Shown: positions 1 through 10,825, counted from the stretch's first letter. The stretch is DNA of 15,179 nucleotides from Pleurocapsa sp. MO_226.B13 (GCA_030064795.1 JASJEI010000033.1:1-15179); one strand, 5' to 3'. A program made the numbers and translations. Notes: generated by a model from the letters alone, not told the origin.

Positions 1-200
1 AGCCAGAGGTTATTGCCCGCCGACCGCCCCAATTGTGAGGGGTAAGCGTGTCAAAGTCCCCAAATTCGTAGGGGCGGTCGGCGAAGGCTGACCAACTTTG
101 ACCAGGTTTTCTCTCGGGGCGACCCCGCGTCCTAAAGGATACCGCTTCGCATATCGACGAGAGGCGCAAGGGAATGCGCCCTTCCCGAAGGGCAATTAGG
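1..200. repeat. Palindrome-rich cyanobacterial intergenic repeat
   Basis: This non-coding stretch is built of inverted repeats. A perfect 13-bp pair is formed by CGCCGACCGCCCC at 18-30 and its complement at 71-83. A GGGG-CGA-CCCC hairpin lies at 116-126. GCCCTTC/GAAGGGC at 178-184 and 187-193 is a third. The phrase CCTAAAGGATACCGCTTCGC (132-151) resembles CCTAAAGGACTCGCTGCGCG in the repeat between two RNA genes at 13307-13326, so both probably belong to one dispersed repeat family. The open frame on the minus strand at 10-195 has repeat-like composition and no recognisable protein, so I do not call it. From 200 to 492 the DNA is AT-rich with one HIP1-like site and no gene. Confidence 0.6.
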
Positions 201-492
201 AAATGATGCTTTTTTTACAGTAGTTTAATTGCTAATTATTTTCAATATGCTTAAAAAGAGCGAATGAAGGAATGACTAATCAATTGTTTTATATCCCAGA
301 ATATCGACATATTCTCATCTGAATGCCAAATTATGCCGATTCTATGTCCACTGCGATCGCATTTACTGTATGATTACTGTACTAAACTAAGCGTTGATTA
401 GATTGTTTAACCGACGCAACACAAATACGGGTTCTAATTTTCACGACTCAGGTAAAATTGCTAAATGAATCCTTGTTGATGAGCAATTTACT

Positions 493-723
493 ATGGAAGA
501 AAAACCGAAAAATTTTAAGGTGGGCGATCGCGTTAAGATAGTCGCCCTCCCTGCCTATATTAAAACCGCAGAACCCATGCCGATGCTGCGTTCCCCCAGT
601 CTCTTAACCGTAGGAGAACAAGGAACGATTATAGATCGTCGTCCTGGGGGTTATTGGGGTATTCGCTTTACTCAAGGAGCTTTTTTACTCGAAAGTCAGT
701 ATATAGAGGCAATTAGTAATTAA
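493..723 (+). CDS. sipA: SipA-like DUF3148 regulatory protein
   Basis: This 76-residue protein matches the small cyanobacterial DUF3148 family typified by SipA, which binds the sensor histidine kinase NblS (Hik33) and modulates high-light and stress signalling. The sequence shows an SH3-like beta-barrel pattern: KVGDRVKIVALPAYIKTAEP near residues 10-29, then LLTVGEQGTIIDRRPGGYWGIRFTQGAFLLESQYIE, where glycine turns alternate with beta strands. The length is normal for the family. The ATG start is the first in frame and is followed at once by an acidic/basic lead-in. The gene ends 48 bp before prfB on the same strand, so co-transcription is possible. The family assignment is from recognition of the sequence; the interaction with NblS is known for the family and inferred here. 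Confidence 0.8.
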   Translation: MEEKPKNFKVGDRVKIVALPAYIKTAEPMPMLRSPSLLTVGEQGTIIDRRPGGYWGIRFTQGAFLLESQYIEAISN

Positions 724-771
724 ACTAATTAAGATGTAGATAGATAATTTAGAGACCACCAATTCCTTAAC

Positions 772-1882
772 ATGGAAGTATCCGAATTAAAACGCCAGAT
801 TGAAACCATATCTCTACACCTGGGTAAAGCTCAGGAGTATCTTTGACCCACCAGCAATCATTGCCAAAGTACAAGATTTAGAGCAAAGAGCAGCACAGCC
901 AGATTTTTGGGATGACCAAGCCACTGCACAAAAGGTTTTACAAGAATTAAACGATCTAAAATCAAATTTGGAGCAATATCAAAGTTGGCAAAGGACTCTA
1001 GAAGACACCAAGGCGATCGCTGAATTACTAGAGTTAGAATCAGACGAGGCATTAGCTACCGAAGCCCAAAATAATCTCGAACAACTAGAAAAAGAGTTGG
1101 AACTCTGGGATCTACAGCAGCTTTTATCTGGTACTTACGATACCAAAGGGGCTGTTTTAACGATTAATGCTGGCGCGGGAGGTACGGACGCACAAGACTG
1201 GGCAGAAATGCTCTTGCGGATGTATACTCGCTGGAGCGAACAAGAGGGCTACAAAGTTCGTTTGGCCGAGTCCTCTCCAGGGGATGAAGCAGGAATTAAA
1301 TCTGCCACCCTAGAAATAGAAGGACGTTATGCCTACGGTTATTTAAAAGGCGAAAAAGGCACGCACCGCTTGGTTAGAATTTCTCCCTTTAATGCCAATG
1401 GCAAACGACAGACTAGCTTTGCGGGGGTAGAGGTAATGCCTAATTTGGAAGATGAAGAACTAGACATAGAAATTCCCGATAAAGATTTAGAAATAAAAAC
1501 TTCCCGTTCTGGTGGTGCAGGGGGACAAAACGTCAACAAAGTAGAAACCGCCGTCCAAATTGTCCATTTACCGACCAAAATCTCTGTTCGCTGTACCGAA
1601 GAGCGATCGCAACTGCAAAACAAAGAAAGGGCAATGGCTCTTTTGAAGGCAAAGTTACTGATCATTGCTGAAGAACAACGAGCGCGAGAAATTGCCGAAA
1701 TCCGTGGTGACATGGTGGAAGCAGCCTGGGGTAATCAGATTCGTAATTATGTCTTTCATCCCTATCAGATGGTTAAAGATCTGCGGACAGAAACCGAAAC
1801 TACCGATGTCAACGACGTGATGGATGGCAATCTTAATGCCTTTATCGAAGCCTATCTGCGCCAAGAAAATCAGCTTGTTTAG
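772..1882 (+). CDS. prfB: Peptide chain release factor 2 (programmed +1 frameshift)
   Basis: RF2 recognises UGA and UAA in the ribosomal A site and triggers peptide release. The gene starts at ATG 772 and reads 24 codons ([24 protein letters not shown]) before an in-frame TGA at 844-846. A +1 shift at CTT-TGA then continues with [12 protein letters not shown] from 845 to the stop at 1880-1882, giving 369 residues, the usual RF2 length. The stop-codon recognition tripeptide SPF falls at residues 204-206 and the catalytic GGQ at 250-252, in [13 protein letters not shown]. The N-terminal domain is helical and coiled-coil-like, with many E, L and Q. A 360-residue reading from TTG 800 is an artefact, because its first 15 residues are in the wrong frame upstream of the shift. 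The gene follows sipA closely. Identification is near certain. Confidence 0.97.
833..847 (+). promoter_or_regulatory. prfB autoregulatory +1 frameshift site
   Basis: A Shine-Dalgarno-like AGGAG (833-837) sits three bases before the slippery CTT TGA C (841-847). This is the canonical bacterial RF2 arrangement. When RF2 is scarce, the UGA is decoded slowly; the internal SD element pulls the ribosome forward one base and full-length RF2 is made. Abundant RF2 terminates at the UGA and yields only a 24-residue peptide. All elements are visible in the sequence; the feedback mechanism is established for the family. Confidence 0.95.
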
Positions 1883-2186
1883 CTTCAACTGAGGTTGGTC
1901 GTTGAAACCTGGGATTTGACGCTCTGGGGGGATTTATAAACAAAAAACTAAACTGAGCGCGATCTAGGGGATTTGGGGACTAATACTTCCCTACCTCCCC
2001 ACTTTAGCGATCGCGTTAACTGGTTCGTGTCTACTACTTTTTTTCCACCCTAAAGGGTAAACTTACGAACCTAATTTTATTCGCTGTTTTGGACAATTGT
2101 TACAAATTGCAAAGTATAATAATCAAACTAGGTCGCTCTATTTTGCGACTTTTTGTCAAACCATTATTTGAGATAAGTATATTTAA
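1883..2186 (+). promoter_or_regulatory. Intergenic region with candidate crtP promoter
   Basis: This gap of about 300 bp contains a HIP1 site near 2006 and a perfect -10 hexamer TATAAT at 2115-2120. That places a start near 2127 and a leader of about 60 nt before crtP. TTGGACA (2089-2095) is a poor -35, about 20 bp from the -10, so the promoter may depend on an activator. No ORF or RNA gene is apparent here. The -10 is seen; its use is inferred. Confidence 0.5.
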
Positions 2187-3605
<1,419 letters not shown>

Positions 3606-3736
3606 TATATCTTGTCTGTTGTTTGTCTTTTATCGGCTAGTCGAGGAAACAATTTTAACTAGTTTGGGCAAGCACAGACAAAGTACATCGCCCTATCTCC
3701 TGCCCTAAACAAGACAGTAACCCCGTTTGCTTCTGA

Positions 3737-4666
3737 ATGTTGCAATTACCAAAATCAAAAACGCAAAAAAATCTAGTCTCGGTAGACGAGGCATATGAAC
3801 TCTGTCGTCAAATTACGGCAGAATACGCCAAGACTTTTTATCTCGGTACTTTATTGATGCCGAAAGAGAAGAGCAAAGCGATTTGGGCAATTTATGCTTG
3901 GTGTCGTCTCACAGACGAACTGGTAGATGGTGAAAAAGCAAAATATACCACTAAAGAAACCTTAATAGAATGGGAACAACAACTAGAGTCTATTTTTGCT
4001 GGGTATCCTATAGCTGATACAGATGTAGCCTTAGTAGATACTATTCAACGCTATCCGATGGGCATTCAACCTTTTCGGGATATGATTGCCGGACAGCGCA
4101 TGGATCTGATTCAAAACCGCTATCAAACCTTTCCAGAATTAGAGCTTTATTGTTATCGGGTTGCTGGTACGGTAGGTTTGATGTCCAATGCTGTTTTGGG
4201 TATTGGCCCAGACAAAAATGGCGTTCCTTGGGAGAAAGACAAACCAATCTACGTACCGACAGAAGAAGCAGTCGCCCTCGGTTTAGCAATGCAGCTGACC
4301 AATATTTTGCGCGATGTCGGAGAAGATCTACAACGCGATCGCATTTATCTTCCCCTCGAAGATCTCCACGCCTTTAACTACACTGAAGCAGACTTAATCG
4401 CTGGAGTCATTGATGACCGTTGGAAAGCGATGATGAAGTTTCAAATCAAACGCGCCAGAGGATATTATCTAAAGGCAGAGAAAGGTATTCGCTATTTGAT
4501 TCGCGATTCTCGTTTGCCAGTTTGGGCTTCTTTGATGCACTATCAGGGGATTCTCAACGAAATTGAGGCTAATAACTACGATGTCTTTAATAAACGAGCT
4601 TTTGTCCCTAAATACAAGAAAATTTTATCGCTTCCTGTTGCCTGGTTGAGAGCGCAGGTACTTTGA
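3737..4666 (+). CDS. crtB: Phytoene synthase
   Basis: CrtB condenses two geranylgeranyl diphosphates head to head, through presqualene-type prephytoene diphosphate, to 15-cis-phytoene, the first committed carotenoid. In the 309-residue protein the first Asp-rich motif is TDELVD (D60 and D64), which binds diphosphate-Mg. The second is NILRDVGEDLQRDRIYLP with D193 and D197, the squalene/phytoene synthase signature. YCYRVAGTVGLM precedes it. Length and motif spacing are normal. It follows crtP and probably shares regulation with it. Downstream, 56 bp after the stop, begins a decayed transposase pointing the opposite way, so the original 3' flank may have been rearranged. Confidence 0.97.
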   Translation: MLQLPKSKTQKNLVSVDEAYELCRQITAEYAKTFYLGTLLMPKEKSKAIWAIYAWCRLTDELVDGEKAKYTTKETLIEWEQQLESIFAGYPIADTDVALVDTIQRYPMGIQPFRDMIAGQRMDLIQNRYQTFPELELYCYRVAGTVGLMSNAVLGIGPDKNGVPWEKDKPIYVPTEEAVALGLAMQLTNILRDVGEDLQRDRIYLPLEDLHAFNYTEADLIAGVIDDRWKAMMKFQIKRARGYYLKAEKGIRYLIRDSRLPVWASLMHYQGILNEIEANNYDVFNKRAFVPKYKKILSLPVAWLRAQVL

Positions 4667-4721
4667 GATTGTTGATGGTTGAGGAGCAATATCGAGTGGG
4701 TATAACTACCTTAGATAAAAG

Positions 4722-5424
4722 TTCTCCATGGATTTTGGCTCGATTCTCCCATGTGGAAGCCTTGGAATCCGCTAAATATAGGAATTCTCTATGACACAGG
4801 ATTTCTGTCATTTTTCTCCATGTTGGTAGATAATCTGACTCATCCCCTCCATTAAAGAGCCAAAGTGGCTCCCAGTAAGGGCATTCCTAATGGGTCTAAC
4901 GTTGCCAACATTTGACGATATTGTCTTAAATCAGGTCGTCGATCTTTACTATACCCAAATTTAATCAGGGATGATTCTTCCTCGCTTTCTGAAATTTGAT
5001 GATATACCGAAAAACTAGTGGTGTCACTTCTCGCTTGTTTGGTGGGTAATTCATAGGCTTTGACCAAATGTTGAGATCATGACATCTCCATCTGAGGGAG
5101 GGTCTCTGTTCTGCCAAGTGTTCTCAATAAATCGCCACAACGGTCATCTGTTGCCTCTTTTTCTCGGATTTCCCATCCAGTTATTCCCTCTAAACTTCTT
5201 TGATGTTCCGAGACCCATTTTTCTAGGCAACATATCCTATGGTCGGCTTCACTCACGATATAGGTCAGTAATAATACCGCTAGTTCTCCATAACTTAGTC
5301 CTTGACGATTGCCATGAGGGAATGCTAGATGATTGTCTATGATTGACGCAACCTTCATTTGTGTTATCCAATAGATAATTAAGGGGAGATCATCTATTCG
5401 TTCTGACTGGATTTGTGACGTAAT
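4722..5424 (-). pseudogene. Degraded, truncated IS1634-type (IS4 superfamily) transposase
   Basis: Reading from 5424 downward gives ITSQIQSERIDDLPLIIYWI, then VASIIDN, HGNRQGLSYGELAVLLLTYIVSEADHR, TGWEIREKEATDDRCGDLLRTLG and, after an in-frame TGA at 5077-5079, QHLVKAYELPTKQARSDTTSFSVYHQ and LIKFGYSKDRRPDLRQYRQMLATLDPLG. These follow the order seen in IS1634-family transposases. The TGA is the only break in that frame down to about 4852. There a frameshift moves the reading to NGGDESDYLPTWRKMTEIL and FLYLADSKASTWENRAKIHGE, and homology stops near 4722. The catalytic C-terminal half is absent and the expected start codon is ATT. So there are at least one nonsense change, one frameshift and a 3' truncation. 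No terminal inverted repeats were found. The element is dead. Confidence 0.82.
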
Positions 5425-5732
5425 TAATCGACTCCTTGTTGCCTAACACTTGACTACATAAGGATTTTAACCTTTTTTGCCCACTGTACCCCTTAGATTT
5501 AAGCGAACGGTGAGTCCTAAACCTAAGAGTATTGGTCAAGCAGACAAATCATCTGTGTTTATCTGTGTCCATCTGTGGACTTTTCTAATAACTCAAATTA
5601 AGTCGATCGCGCCATTACAAAAAAATTTAATATTTGTTTAACAAACAATCTCTGACATTGGATACAACCTTTGTTGGTTAGGCAATTCGAGTTAAGCTGA
5701 AATAACGAGCTAATTATTTAAAAAATTAACCT
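5425..5732. other. Intergenic region with a three-fold ATCTGTG repeat
   Basis: No gene is evident. At 5551-5580 the heptamer ATCTGTG occurs three times at exact 10-bp spacing (ATCTGTGTTT, ATCTGTGTCC, ATCTGTGGAC). An AT-rich segment follows from 5620 to 5730, which may hold the promoter of the next gene, but I see no convincing -35/-10 pair. Confidence 0.45.
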
Positions 5733-6194
5733 ATGAAATTTCGATTTGTGACCATATTGTTGATTTCTGGTCTTTTCTGGCTGAGTAGCTGGATTGTAAC
5801 GCCTTCGGTTATGGCAATGACTTCTATTAAATTAACCAATCTTTCCTACGAGCCTTGCCCTGGTGACGAAGCTAAGGGAAGCGTGACTAGTGGTGATATT
5901 AGACCGGCTGATTGTTACATCATCAAGGGTAAAGCCAAAAATATCTCTGGCAAAACTGTGGTGGATGCCGATGTTTTTGGACGTATCTATGATGCTAATG
6001 ATAATTCGACTTTTGAAAATCGGGGACGCATTGGCACGATCGAAGAAGTTCCCCCAGGAGTAAGTAATTTTGAGATCAGGGTTAGCGTTCCTGCAAATCA
6101 ACCTACTCCCTTAAAATTAAAAAATTTCAAAGCTTCTGGGTTTGCAGGAAAAGTGCGCCCTTACTATTATGACGATTTTGAATATGACAATTAA
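5733..6194 (+). CDS. Small secreted protein of unknown function
   Basis: The product has 153 residues. It begins with a Sec signal peptide: KFR, then a hydrophobic core LLISGLFWLSSWIV, then SVMA with likely cleavage after Ala28. The mature part of about 125 residues looks all-beta: KLTNLSYEPC, YIIKGKAKNISGKTVVDADVFGRIYD, VPPGVSNFEIRVSVP. The phrase on unequal changes to a structure 'with added internal strands' and the pattern of NISGKTV...DADVFGRIYDA resemble FxLYD-type or Ig-like sandwiches, but I cannot assign a family firmly. Cys42 and Cys61 could form a disulfide. The C-terminus is acidic and tyrosine-rich (RPYYYDDFEYDN). It converges with yggT, with stops only 2 bp apart. Periplasmic or thylakoid-lumen location is inferred from the signal peptide. 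Confidence 0.8.
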   Translation: MKFRFVTILLISGLFWLSSWIVTPSVMAMTSIKLTNLSYEPCPGDEAKGSVTSGDIRPADCYIIKGKAKNISGKTVVDADVFGRIYDANDNSTFENRGRIGTIEEVPPGVSNFEIRVSVPANQPTPLKLKNFKASGFAGKVRPYYYDDFEYDN

Positions 6195-6196
6195 GT

Positions 6197-6475
6197 CTAA
6201 AATCCACTGGCAAAAGAAGCAGCAGAGAAGGAAGCCAGTGAGCTTTGGATAAACTGCAATAAAAACAGTGCTAAAATTGCCGAGATATCAATCCCGCCCA
6301 AGGGTGGGATAATTGAACGGAAGATATTTAGGTAGGGGTCGGTAACGGGACTGAGGTAGGAAATGATTTGACCTGCCCATTCCGCAGTCTGAAACCAAGA
6401 CAACAAAATTCTAACAATCAATAATACCCAATAAATATTTAAAAAGCTAATAAGACTAGTAATTATCAGATTCAT
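6197..6475 (-). CDS. YggT family small membrane protein
   Basis: I choose the ATG at 6473-6475, which gives 92 residues, the usual YggT length. Two membrane segments are visible: LIITSLISFLNIYWVLLIVRILLSWF (about 3-28) and ISAILALFLLQFIQSSLASF (about 64-83). Between them lies the family's signature region, SPVTDPYLNIFRSIIPPLGGIDIS. In plastids and cyanobacteria YggT/CCB3 relatives are linked to cytochrome b6 maturation or to membrane organisation; which applies here is unknown. The frame stays open upstream to 6832, but the family homology begins at this ATG. It lies downstream of mnmG on the same strand, 271 bp away. Confidence 0.88.
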   Translation of the reverse strand: MNLIITSLISFLNIYWVLLIVRILLSWFQTAEWAGQIISYLSPVTDPYLNIFRSIIPPLGGIDISAILALFLLQFIQSSLASFSAASFASGF

Positions 6476-6746
6476 AAATTTAATAAACTCCGAAGTCGAT
6501 CGACATTTGTTTGCTGTAGTTATCATAACTTTACTATTAATGTCAATTTGCAAGCCTCGATACTTACACTGACGAAAATGAAAAGTAGACCCAGTAAACA
6601 AATGCAAAGTACTATATGATTCTAGTTCATTTCGCGCTTTTGTTCGGTCGTAGACATCAATGATAAAAAAATTAAATCCTACAAGTTGGCTTTGATAGTT
6701 TGTTTGCTGAGTCTTCAAGGCGATCGCCTTGACTTTAATAGTAGAG
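6476..6746 (-). other. Open reading stretch between mnmG and yggT, status unclear
   Basis: The yggT frame continues without a stop for about 119 codons upstream, the outermost ones overlapping the 3' end of mnmG in another frame. The intervening text looks protein-like (LVGFNFFIIDVYDRTKARNE, LESYSTLHLFTGSTFHFRQC) but I recognise no family. It could be an N-terminal extension of the YggT protein, a separate small or decayed gene, or chance. No good ribosome binding site is visible. I do not call it a CDS. Confidence 0.25.
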
Positions 6747-8660
6747 TTAGCTAACGATTTGTTTTTGTTTTTGGGTTCTAATTTCCAGGTAAACCAACAA
6801 AGCATTAATATCGGCAGGGTTGACACCACCAATACGAGTAGCCTGACCGACAGTCAGGGGTTTAACCTGGTTGAGCTTTTCTCTAGCTTCCATCCGCAAG
6901 GTTTCCACAGTTAGATAGTCTAAATCCTGGGGTAATTTGCGTTGTGTATGACGGCTAATCTGGTCGATTTGGGTTTGCTGACGTTTGATATAGCCAGAAT
7001 ATTTAATATCGATTTCTGCCCCTTCTGCTTCTGCGGTAGTGAGTTCGGGGGTATCCAGACCGTATGATTTCAGATTGGCATAATGAAAACCTGGGCGACG
7101 CAATAATTCTGCTAGAGTAATCGACCCTTTAATTTTTTGTTGCGTCTCTTTGGCGATCGCCACTCCGACGAGATCTTTTTCTTTGATGCGAGTTTCATAG
7201 AGTCTTTCTTTTTCCGCTGCTATTTTGGCTTGTTTGTCGGTATAGAGTTGCCATCGGCGATCGTCAATTAAGCCGATTTCTCTACCCAAAGGAGTCAAAC
7301 GGCGATCGGCATTGTCAGAACGTAAAACTAAACGATATTCCGAGCGACTAGTCAACATTCGATAGGGTTCGCGGAGGTCTTTAGTACAAAGATCGTCAAT
7401 TAATGTACCCAGATAACTTTGTTCGCGAGCAAAAACCACTTCTGGTTCTCCTTTGACAAACCGCACCGCATTAATTCCCGCTACTATGCCTTGGGCTGCT
7501 GCTTCTTCATAACCCGTCGTTCCGTTAATTTGTCCCGCGCTAAATAATCCCTCTACTTTTTTAGTCATTAAGGTTGGATAACACTGAGTGGCGGGTAAAA
7601 AATCATACTCAACTGCATAGGCAGGACGAAGCATGGTGCAGTTTTCCAGACCAGGAAGAGTTCTAAGCATCGCTAACTGGATTTTTTCTGGCAATCCTGT
7701 AGAAAATCCCTGAATATAAAGTTCGGGTATTTCTCTGCCTTCGGGTTCGATAAAGATCTGGTGACTTTCTTTATCCGCAAAGCGAACGATTTTATCTTCA
7801 ATACTGGGACAATAGCGCGGGCCTTTAGCATCAACCCAACCACCATACACGGGAGACAGGTGTAAATTATCCCGAATAATTTTGTGAGTTTCGGCGGTAG
7901 TACGAGTCAAATAGCAGTTCATCTGCTCTCTTTCTACCCAGGCTTCGGGGTCAAAACTAAACCAGCGTAGTTCTTCATCGGGGGGTTGGGGAGTCATTTT
8001 GCTATAGTCAACAGATCGCTTGTCTACCCTGGCAGGCGTACCTGTTTTCAGTCTGCCTGTTTCAAAACCAAGCTGATTGAGGGTTTCAGTTAAACCTGTG
8101 GCTGCAAATTCTCCCGAACGTCCAGCCTCCATAGACTTATTACCGACCCAGATTCTTCCACCTAAAAAAGTGCCAGTCGTCAAAATAACTGCTTTTGCCC
8201 CAAAACAAGTACCGAAGTAGGTTTCGATGCCAATTACCTCATCATTTTTACCCAGCACCAAATCCGTGACCATACCCTCGCGGATGCTCAAATTCTCTTG
8301 ATTTTCTACGATCTGCTTCATAACCACAGCATATTCTCGCTTGTCGGTTTGCGCCCGCAAAGCCCAGACCGCAGGGCCACGAGAAGCATTTAAGACCCGT
8401 TTCTGGAGATAAGTGCGATCGCTTACCTTACCAATTTCTCCTCCTAGAGCATCAACTTCATGAGTTAACTGAGATTTAGCAGGGCCACCCACCGCAGGGT
8501 TACAGGGTTGCCAAGCAATTCTGTCTAGGTTAAGAGTCAGCATCAGGGTGCGACAACCCAATCTTGCTGCTGCCAAAGCAGCTTCACAGCCAGAGTGTCC
8601 GCCACCGACCACGATAATATCAAAAAAGTCTTGAAAATCTACAGGATGAGATACGGTCAT
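6747..8660 (-). CDS. mnmG: tRNA uridine-5-carboxymethylaminomethyl synthase subunit MnmG (GidA)
   Basis: MnmG, with the GTPase MnmE, uses FAD and methylene-tetrahydrofolate to install the (carboxymethyl)aminomethyl group at C5 of the wobble uridine (U34) of several tRNAs. The 637-residue protein has the FAD-binding motif [12 protein letters not shown] (GGGHSG at residues 19-24). It has the first GidA signature [14 protein letters not shown], with the reactive Cys53, and the second, [21 protein letters not shown] further conserved cysteine sits in [12 protein letters not shown]. The C-terminal domain ends [18 protein letters not shown], as is usual. Length is normal, and the ATG start at 8658-8660 is just before the FAD motif. 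mnmE is not in the window. Confidence 0.97.
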   Translation of the reverse strand: MTVSHPVDFQDFFDIIVVGGGHSGCEAALAAARLGCRTLMLTLNLDRIAWQPCNPAVGGPAKSQLTHEVDALGGEIGKVSDRTYLQKRVLNASRGPAVWALRAQTDKREYAVVMKQIVENQENLSIREGMVTDLVLGKNDEVIGIETYFGTCFGAKAVILTTGTFLGGRIWVGNKSMEAGRSGEFAATGLTETLNQLGFETGRLKTGTPARVDKRSVDYSKMTPQPPDEELRWFSFDPEAWVEREQMNCYLTRTTAETHKIIRDNLHLSPVYGGWVDAKGPRYCPSIEDKIVRFADKESHQIFIEPEGREIPELYIQGFSTGLPEKIQLAMLRTLPGLENCTMLRPAYAVEYDFLPATQCYPTLMTKKVEGLFSAGQINGTTGYEEAAAQGIVAGINAVRFVKGEPEVVFAREQSYLGTLIDDLCTKDLREPYRMLTSRSEYRLVLRSDNADRRLTPLGREIGLIDDRRWQLYTDKQAKIAAEKERLYETRIKEKDLVGVAIAKETQQKIKGSITLAELLRRPGFHYANLKSYGLDTPELTTAEAEGAEIDIKYSGYIKRQQTQIDQISRHTQRKLPQDLDYLTVETLRMEAREKLNQVKPLTVGQATRIGGVNPADINALLVYLEIRTQKQKQIVS

Positions 8661-8846
8661 ATTAATTAACGAGTTTCAATAGGAAAATAATTATCTTAAA
8701 ATTCCTAAAATTACTATAGTGTCTGGCAATTGTGCCTGTAATTAATTGTAACGTAGACAGTTATCCCCATTGATTGTCAAGCCATCAATTCCGTAAAGTC
8801 CCGCTAAATCGAAGATATTTGTAATAACCAATGACCGATGACCAAT

Positions 8847-10178
8847 TTACGATCCGATAACAGTTTTCGCTTTACTCAACTTATTGCGGTCGGGTAATTC
8901 TTTTTCCAAATATCGCAATCTTGGCTCTCGGCAAGCGATCGCCACAACCATTAAATTTAGAATTCCTAATAACACCAGTAACAAAGTCACACCCTGTCCC
9001 ATACCTGTATTAATAAATCTACTAATACTCCTGGCGATGATTCCACCTTCTGCCATGAGAGGATTGAGAACATTATCTACTAAAGGCCCTGCTAGCAAAT
9101 AAGCACAGATAGCCAGCGAGCGCTCTAAAGTTTGCTGGAGGGCAAATACCCTACCTTGTAAATGACTGGGTACTTTGCTTTGCCAAATTGCTTGGTTGCA
9201 GCTAACTATAATCGGTTGAGAAAATAAGTAACCGAAGATTCCAATTGCCAAGACCAAAGTGGAAATTTTTAGACCGCCGACTAAAATAATTATTCCTTGA
9301 AAACCGACAAAGCCAATAATTGCCTTGACACGGTTTTTTGGGCCAGACCAAAGACTCATCAGCACGCTACCTAAAAGCATTCCGCAACCACCAACTGATA
9401 GTACTATTCCTAGTTGTTCGGTCGAATCTGGTTGATAGAGCAAGGGCCACAAGACTACTTCTAGCATTCCCATTGTGAAATAGCTGATGGCAATAAAACA
9501 CACCAAACGAACTAAACCAGGTCGCAGGACAATATAATTCCAGCCAGCAACAGCATCAGATACTACCCGATCGACTACCTTACTTCTTCTTTTGCGAGTA
9601 AATCTTTTGAAATCTGGAAATTTGACGCTTAATAAGCTAATAACAGCAACTATAAAAGTAACAATATCTACAAATAAAATTGTTTTTAAGCCAAAAAACT
9701 TCATCAACATACCTGCGATCGCGGGAGCAGCAATTTTGGCAATTGCAAAGGAAGCTTGTACCATGCCATTGGCGCGACTCAAATTTTTCGCTGGTACTAA
9801 TTGGGCGATCGCTGCGATATAAGCTGGCTGTTGAAAAGCATTGAGGCTGGATGAAATTGTTAATGCTAGATAAATATGCCAAATTGCTAAACTATTTGAC
9901 CCTACCAGAGCTAGTATTACTAGGGTGATCATTCCCGTCCCTAGATCGCTCATAATCATTGCGTAACGGCGATTCCAGCGGTCTACTAACACTCCAGCTA
10001 AAGGTGAAATAATTACCTTTGGCAGATACATAAATAATATAGTTAGGGCAAATTGAGTAATTGTCCCTGTATCTTGATATGTTTGCTCCAAGATCCAAAA
10101 TCCCAAAGCAAATTCTGTCAGTTTAGAACCCAGTAAAGAGATAACTTGCCCAACCCAGACAATAAAGAAAGTTTGCAT
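8847..10178 (-). CDS. MFS transporter, MFS_3/EntS-like
   Basis: The 443-residue product has about 12 hydrophobic segments and the MFS motif A, GVLVDRWNRR, at residues 62-71 between the second and third helices. The opening FFIVWVGQVISLLGSKLTEFALGFWILE is typical of the MFS_3 group, which contains the enterobactin exporter EntS and macrolide efflux proteins. Later landmarks are QQPAYIAAIAQLVPAKNLSRANGM and VPSHLQGRVFALQQT, which are shared by that group. Two halves are separated by a basic cytoplasmic loop, KFPDFKRFTRKRRSKVVDR. Substrate is unknown; export of a small hydrophobic compound or siderophore is likely from the family. The gene stands alone on its strand, 186 bp from mnmG, and may be controlled from the palindrome 76 bp upstream. 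Confidence 0.88.
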   Translation of the reverse strand: MQTFFIVWVGQVISLLGSKLTEFALGFWILEQTYQDTGTITQFALTILFMYLPKVIISPLAGVLVDRWNRRYAMIMSDLGTGMITLVILALVGSNSLAIWHIYLALTISSSLNAFQQPAYIAAIAQLVPAKNLSRANGMVQASFAIAKIAAPAIAGMLMKFFGLKTILFVDIVTFIVAVISLLSVKFPDFKRFTRKRRSKVVDRVVSDAVAGWNYIVLRPGLVRLVCFIAISYFTMGMLEVVLWPLLYQPDSTEQLGIVLSVGGCGMLLGSVLMSLWSGPKNRVKAIIGFVGFQGIIILVGGLKISTLVLAIGIFGYLFSQPIIVSCNQAIWQSKVPSHLQGRVFALQQTLERSLAICAYLLAGPLVDNVLNPLMAEGGIIARSISRFINTGMGQGVTLLLVLLGILNLMVVAIACREPRLRYLEKELPDRNKLSKAKTVIGS

Positions 10179-10825
10179 CTGTTTTTGTATATTTTGTTAG
10201 TCAACATAGAAATAGACGATTTGTGTGTGTGTGGAAGCTGAAAAGTGAATATTTGTATAGACTACAAAGTCTATACAGTGTAGCCGAGAGATTTTTGAAT
10301 GCCAAAAGGCGCGACTAGATTCCGTTCTTCGATTAAATAATTTTCATAGATGATAGATCTATAGGGGCAACTTATGAATCACCCTCTAGAAATATCCTCT
10401 TGGTCTATTTAGTAGGAGTTCAACGTTATGTAGTATGCCTTAAATTTTACGGCTTCACAGGTATTTGTATTTGAGCTACAAAAGACTATGTTAGTATTTC
10501 AGTACTTTCTATCATAGGTTAAATTGCCTAAGACCAACGATTTCCAACCAAGTTTAGTTGAAAACCACCAAGCTTGCTTAACGTTAAACTATTTATAGAT
10601 AGTTTTTAACTCTTTTTTGTTTCGTAATCATGAAATTTTCAATTATGTCTTTCTATAACTGGTCTCTTACTTTATGATGAAGAAGCAATAATTAGGTTTA
10701 ATGATTGATTAAGAAAAGTAATTACCAACTTTAGCGACAAGTGTCGAAACCAAAATAATGTCCAATCTGCTTGAAGGCAACGACATTAATTGAAGTCAGT
10801 GGCGATAAGAGAAAAATAAAGATCG
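10179..10825. other. Long divergent intergenic region
   Basis: This stretch separates the MFS gene (minus) from the DnaJ-TPR gene (plus). It holds a short GT tract (GTGTGTGTGTG, 10222-10232), the palindrome at 10254-10277 and otherwise AT-rich sequence. I find no ORF of note and no recognisable RNA gene. No strong -35/-10 pair was found for either flanking gene. Confidence 0.5.
10254..10277. promoter_or_regulatory. Perfect palindrome, possible operator of the MFS gene
   Basis: TGTATAGACT and its exact complement AGTCTATACA form a 10-bp stem around the 4-nt centre ACAA. The palindrome lies 76 bp upstream of the MFS start codon. It has no T-run on either side, so a terminator is unlikely. The symmetry and position suit a binding site for a dimeric repressor, such as TetR or MarR types that often control exporters, but no such regulator is encoded in this window. 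Confidence 0.35.

Noticed and set aside
10..195. 61-residue minus-strand ORF
   Set aside because: It lies wholly in palindromic repeat DNA, has a composition like other repeat translations, and matches no family I recognise.
4608..4811. Separate 67-residue minus-strand gene
   Set aside because: Its first half is the last recognisable block of the degraded transposase and its second half is the antisense of crtB.
5079..5342. Plus-strand ORF of 87 residues
   Set aside because: It is antisense to the transposase remnant, whose minus-strand reading matches a known family.
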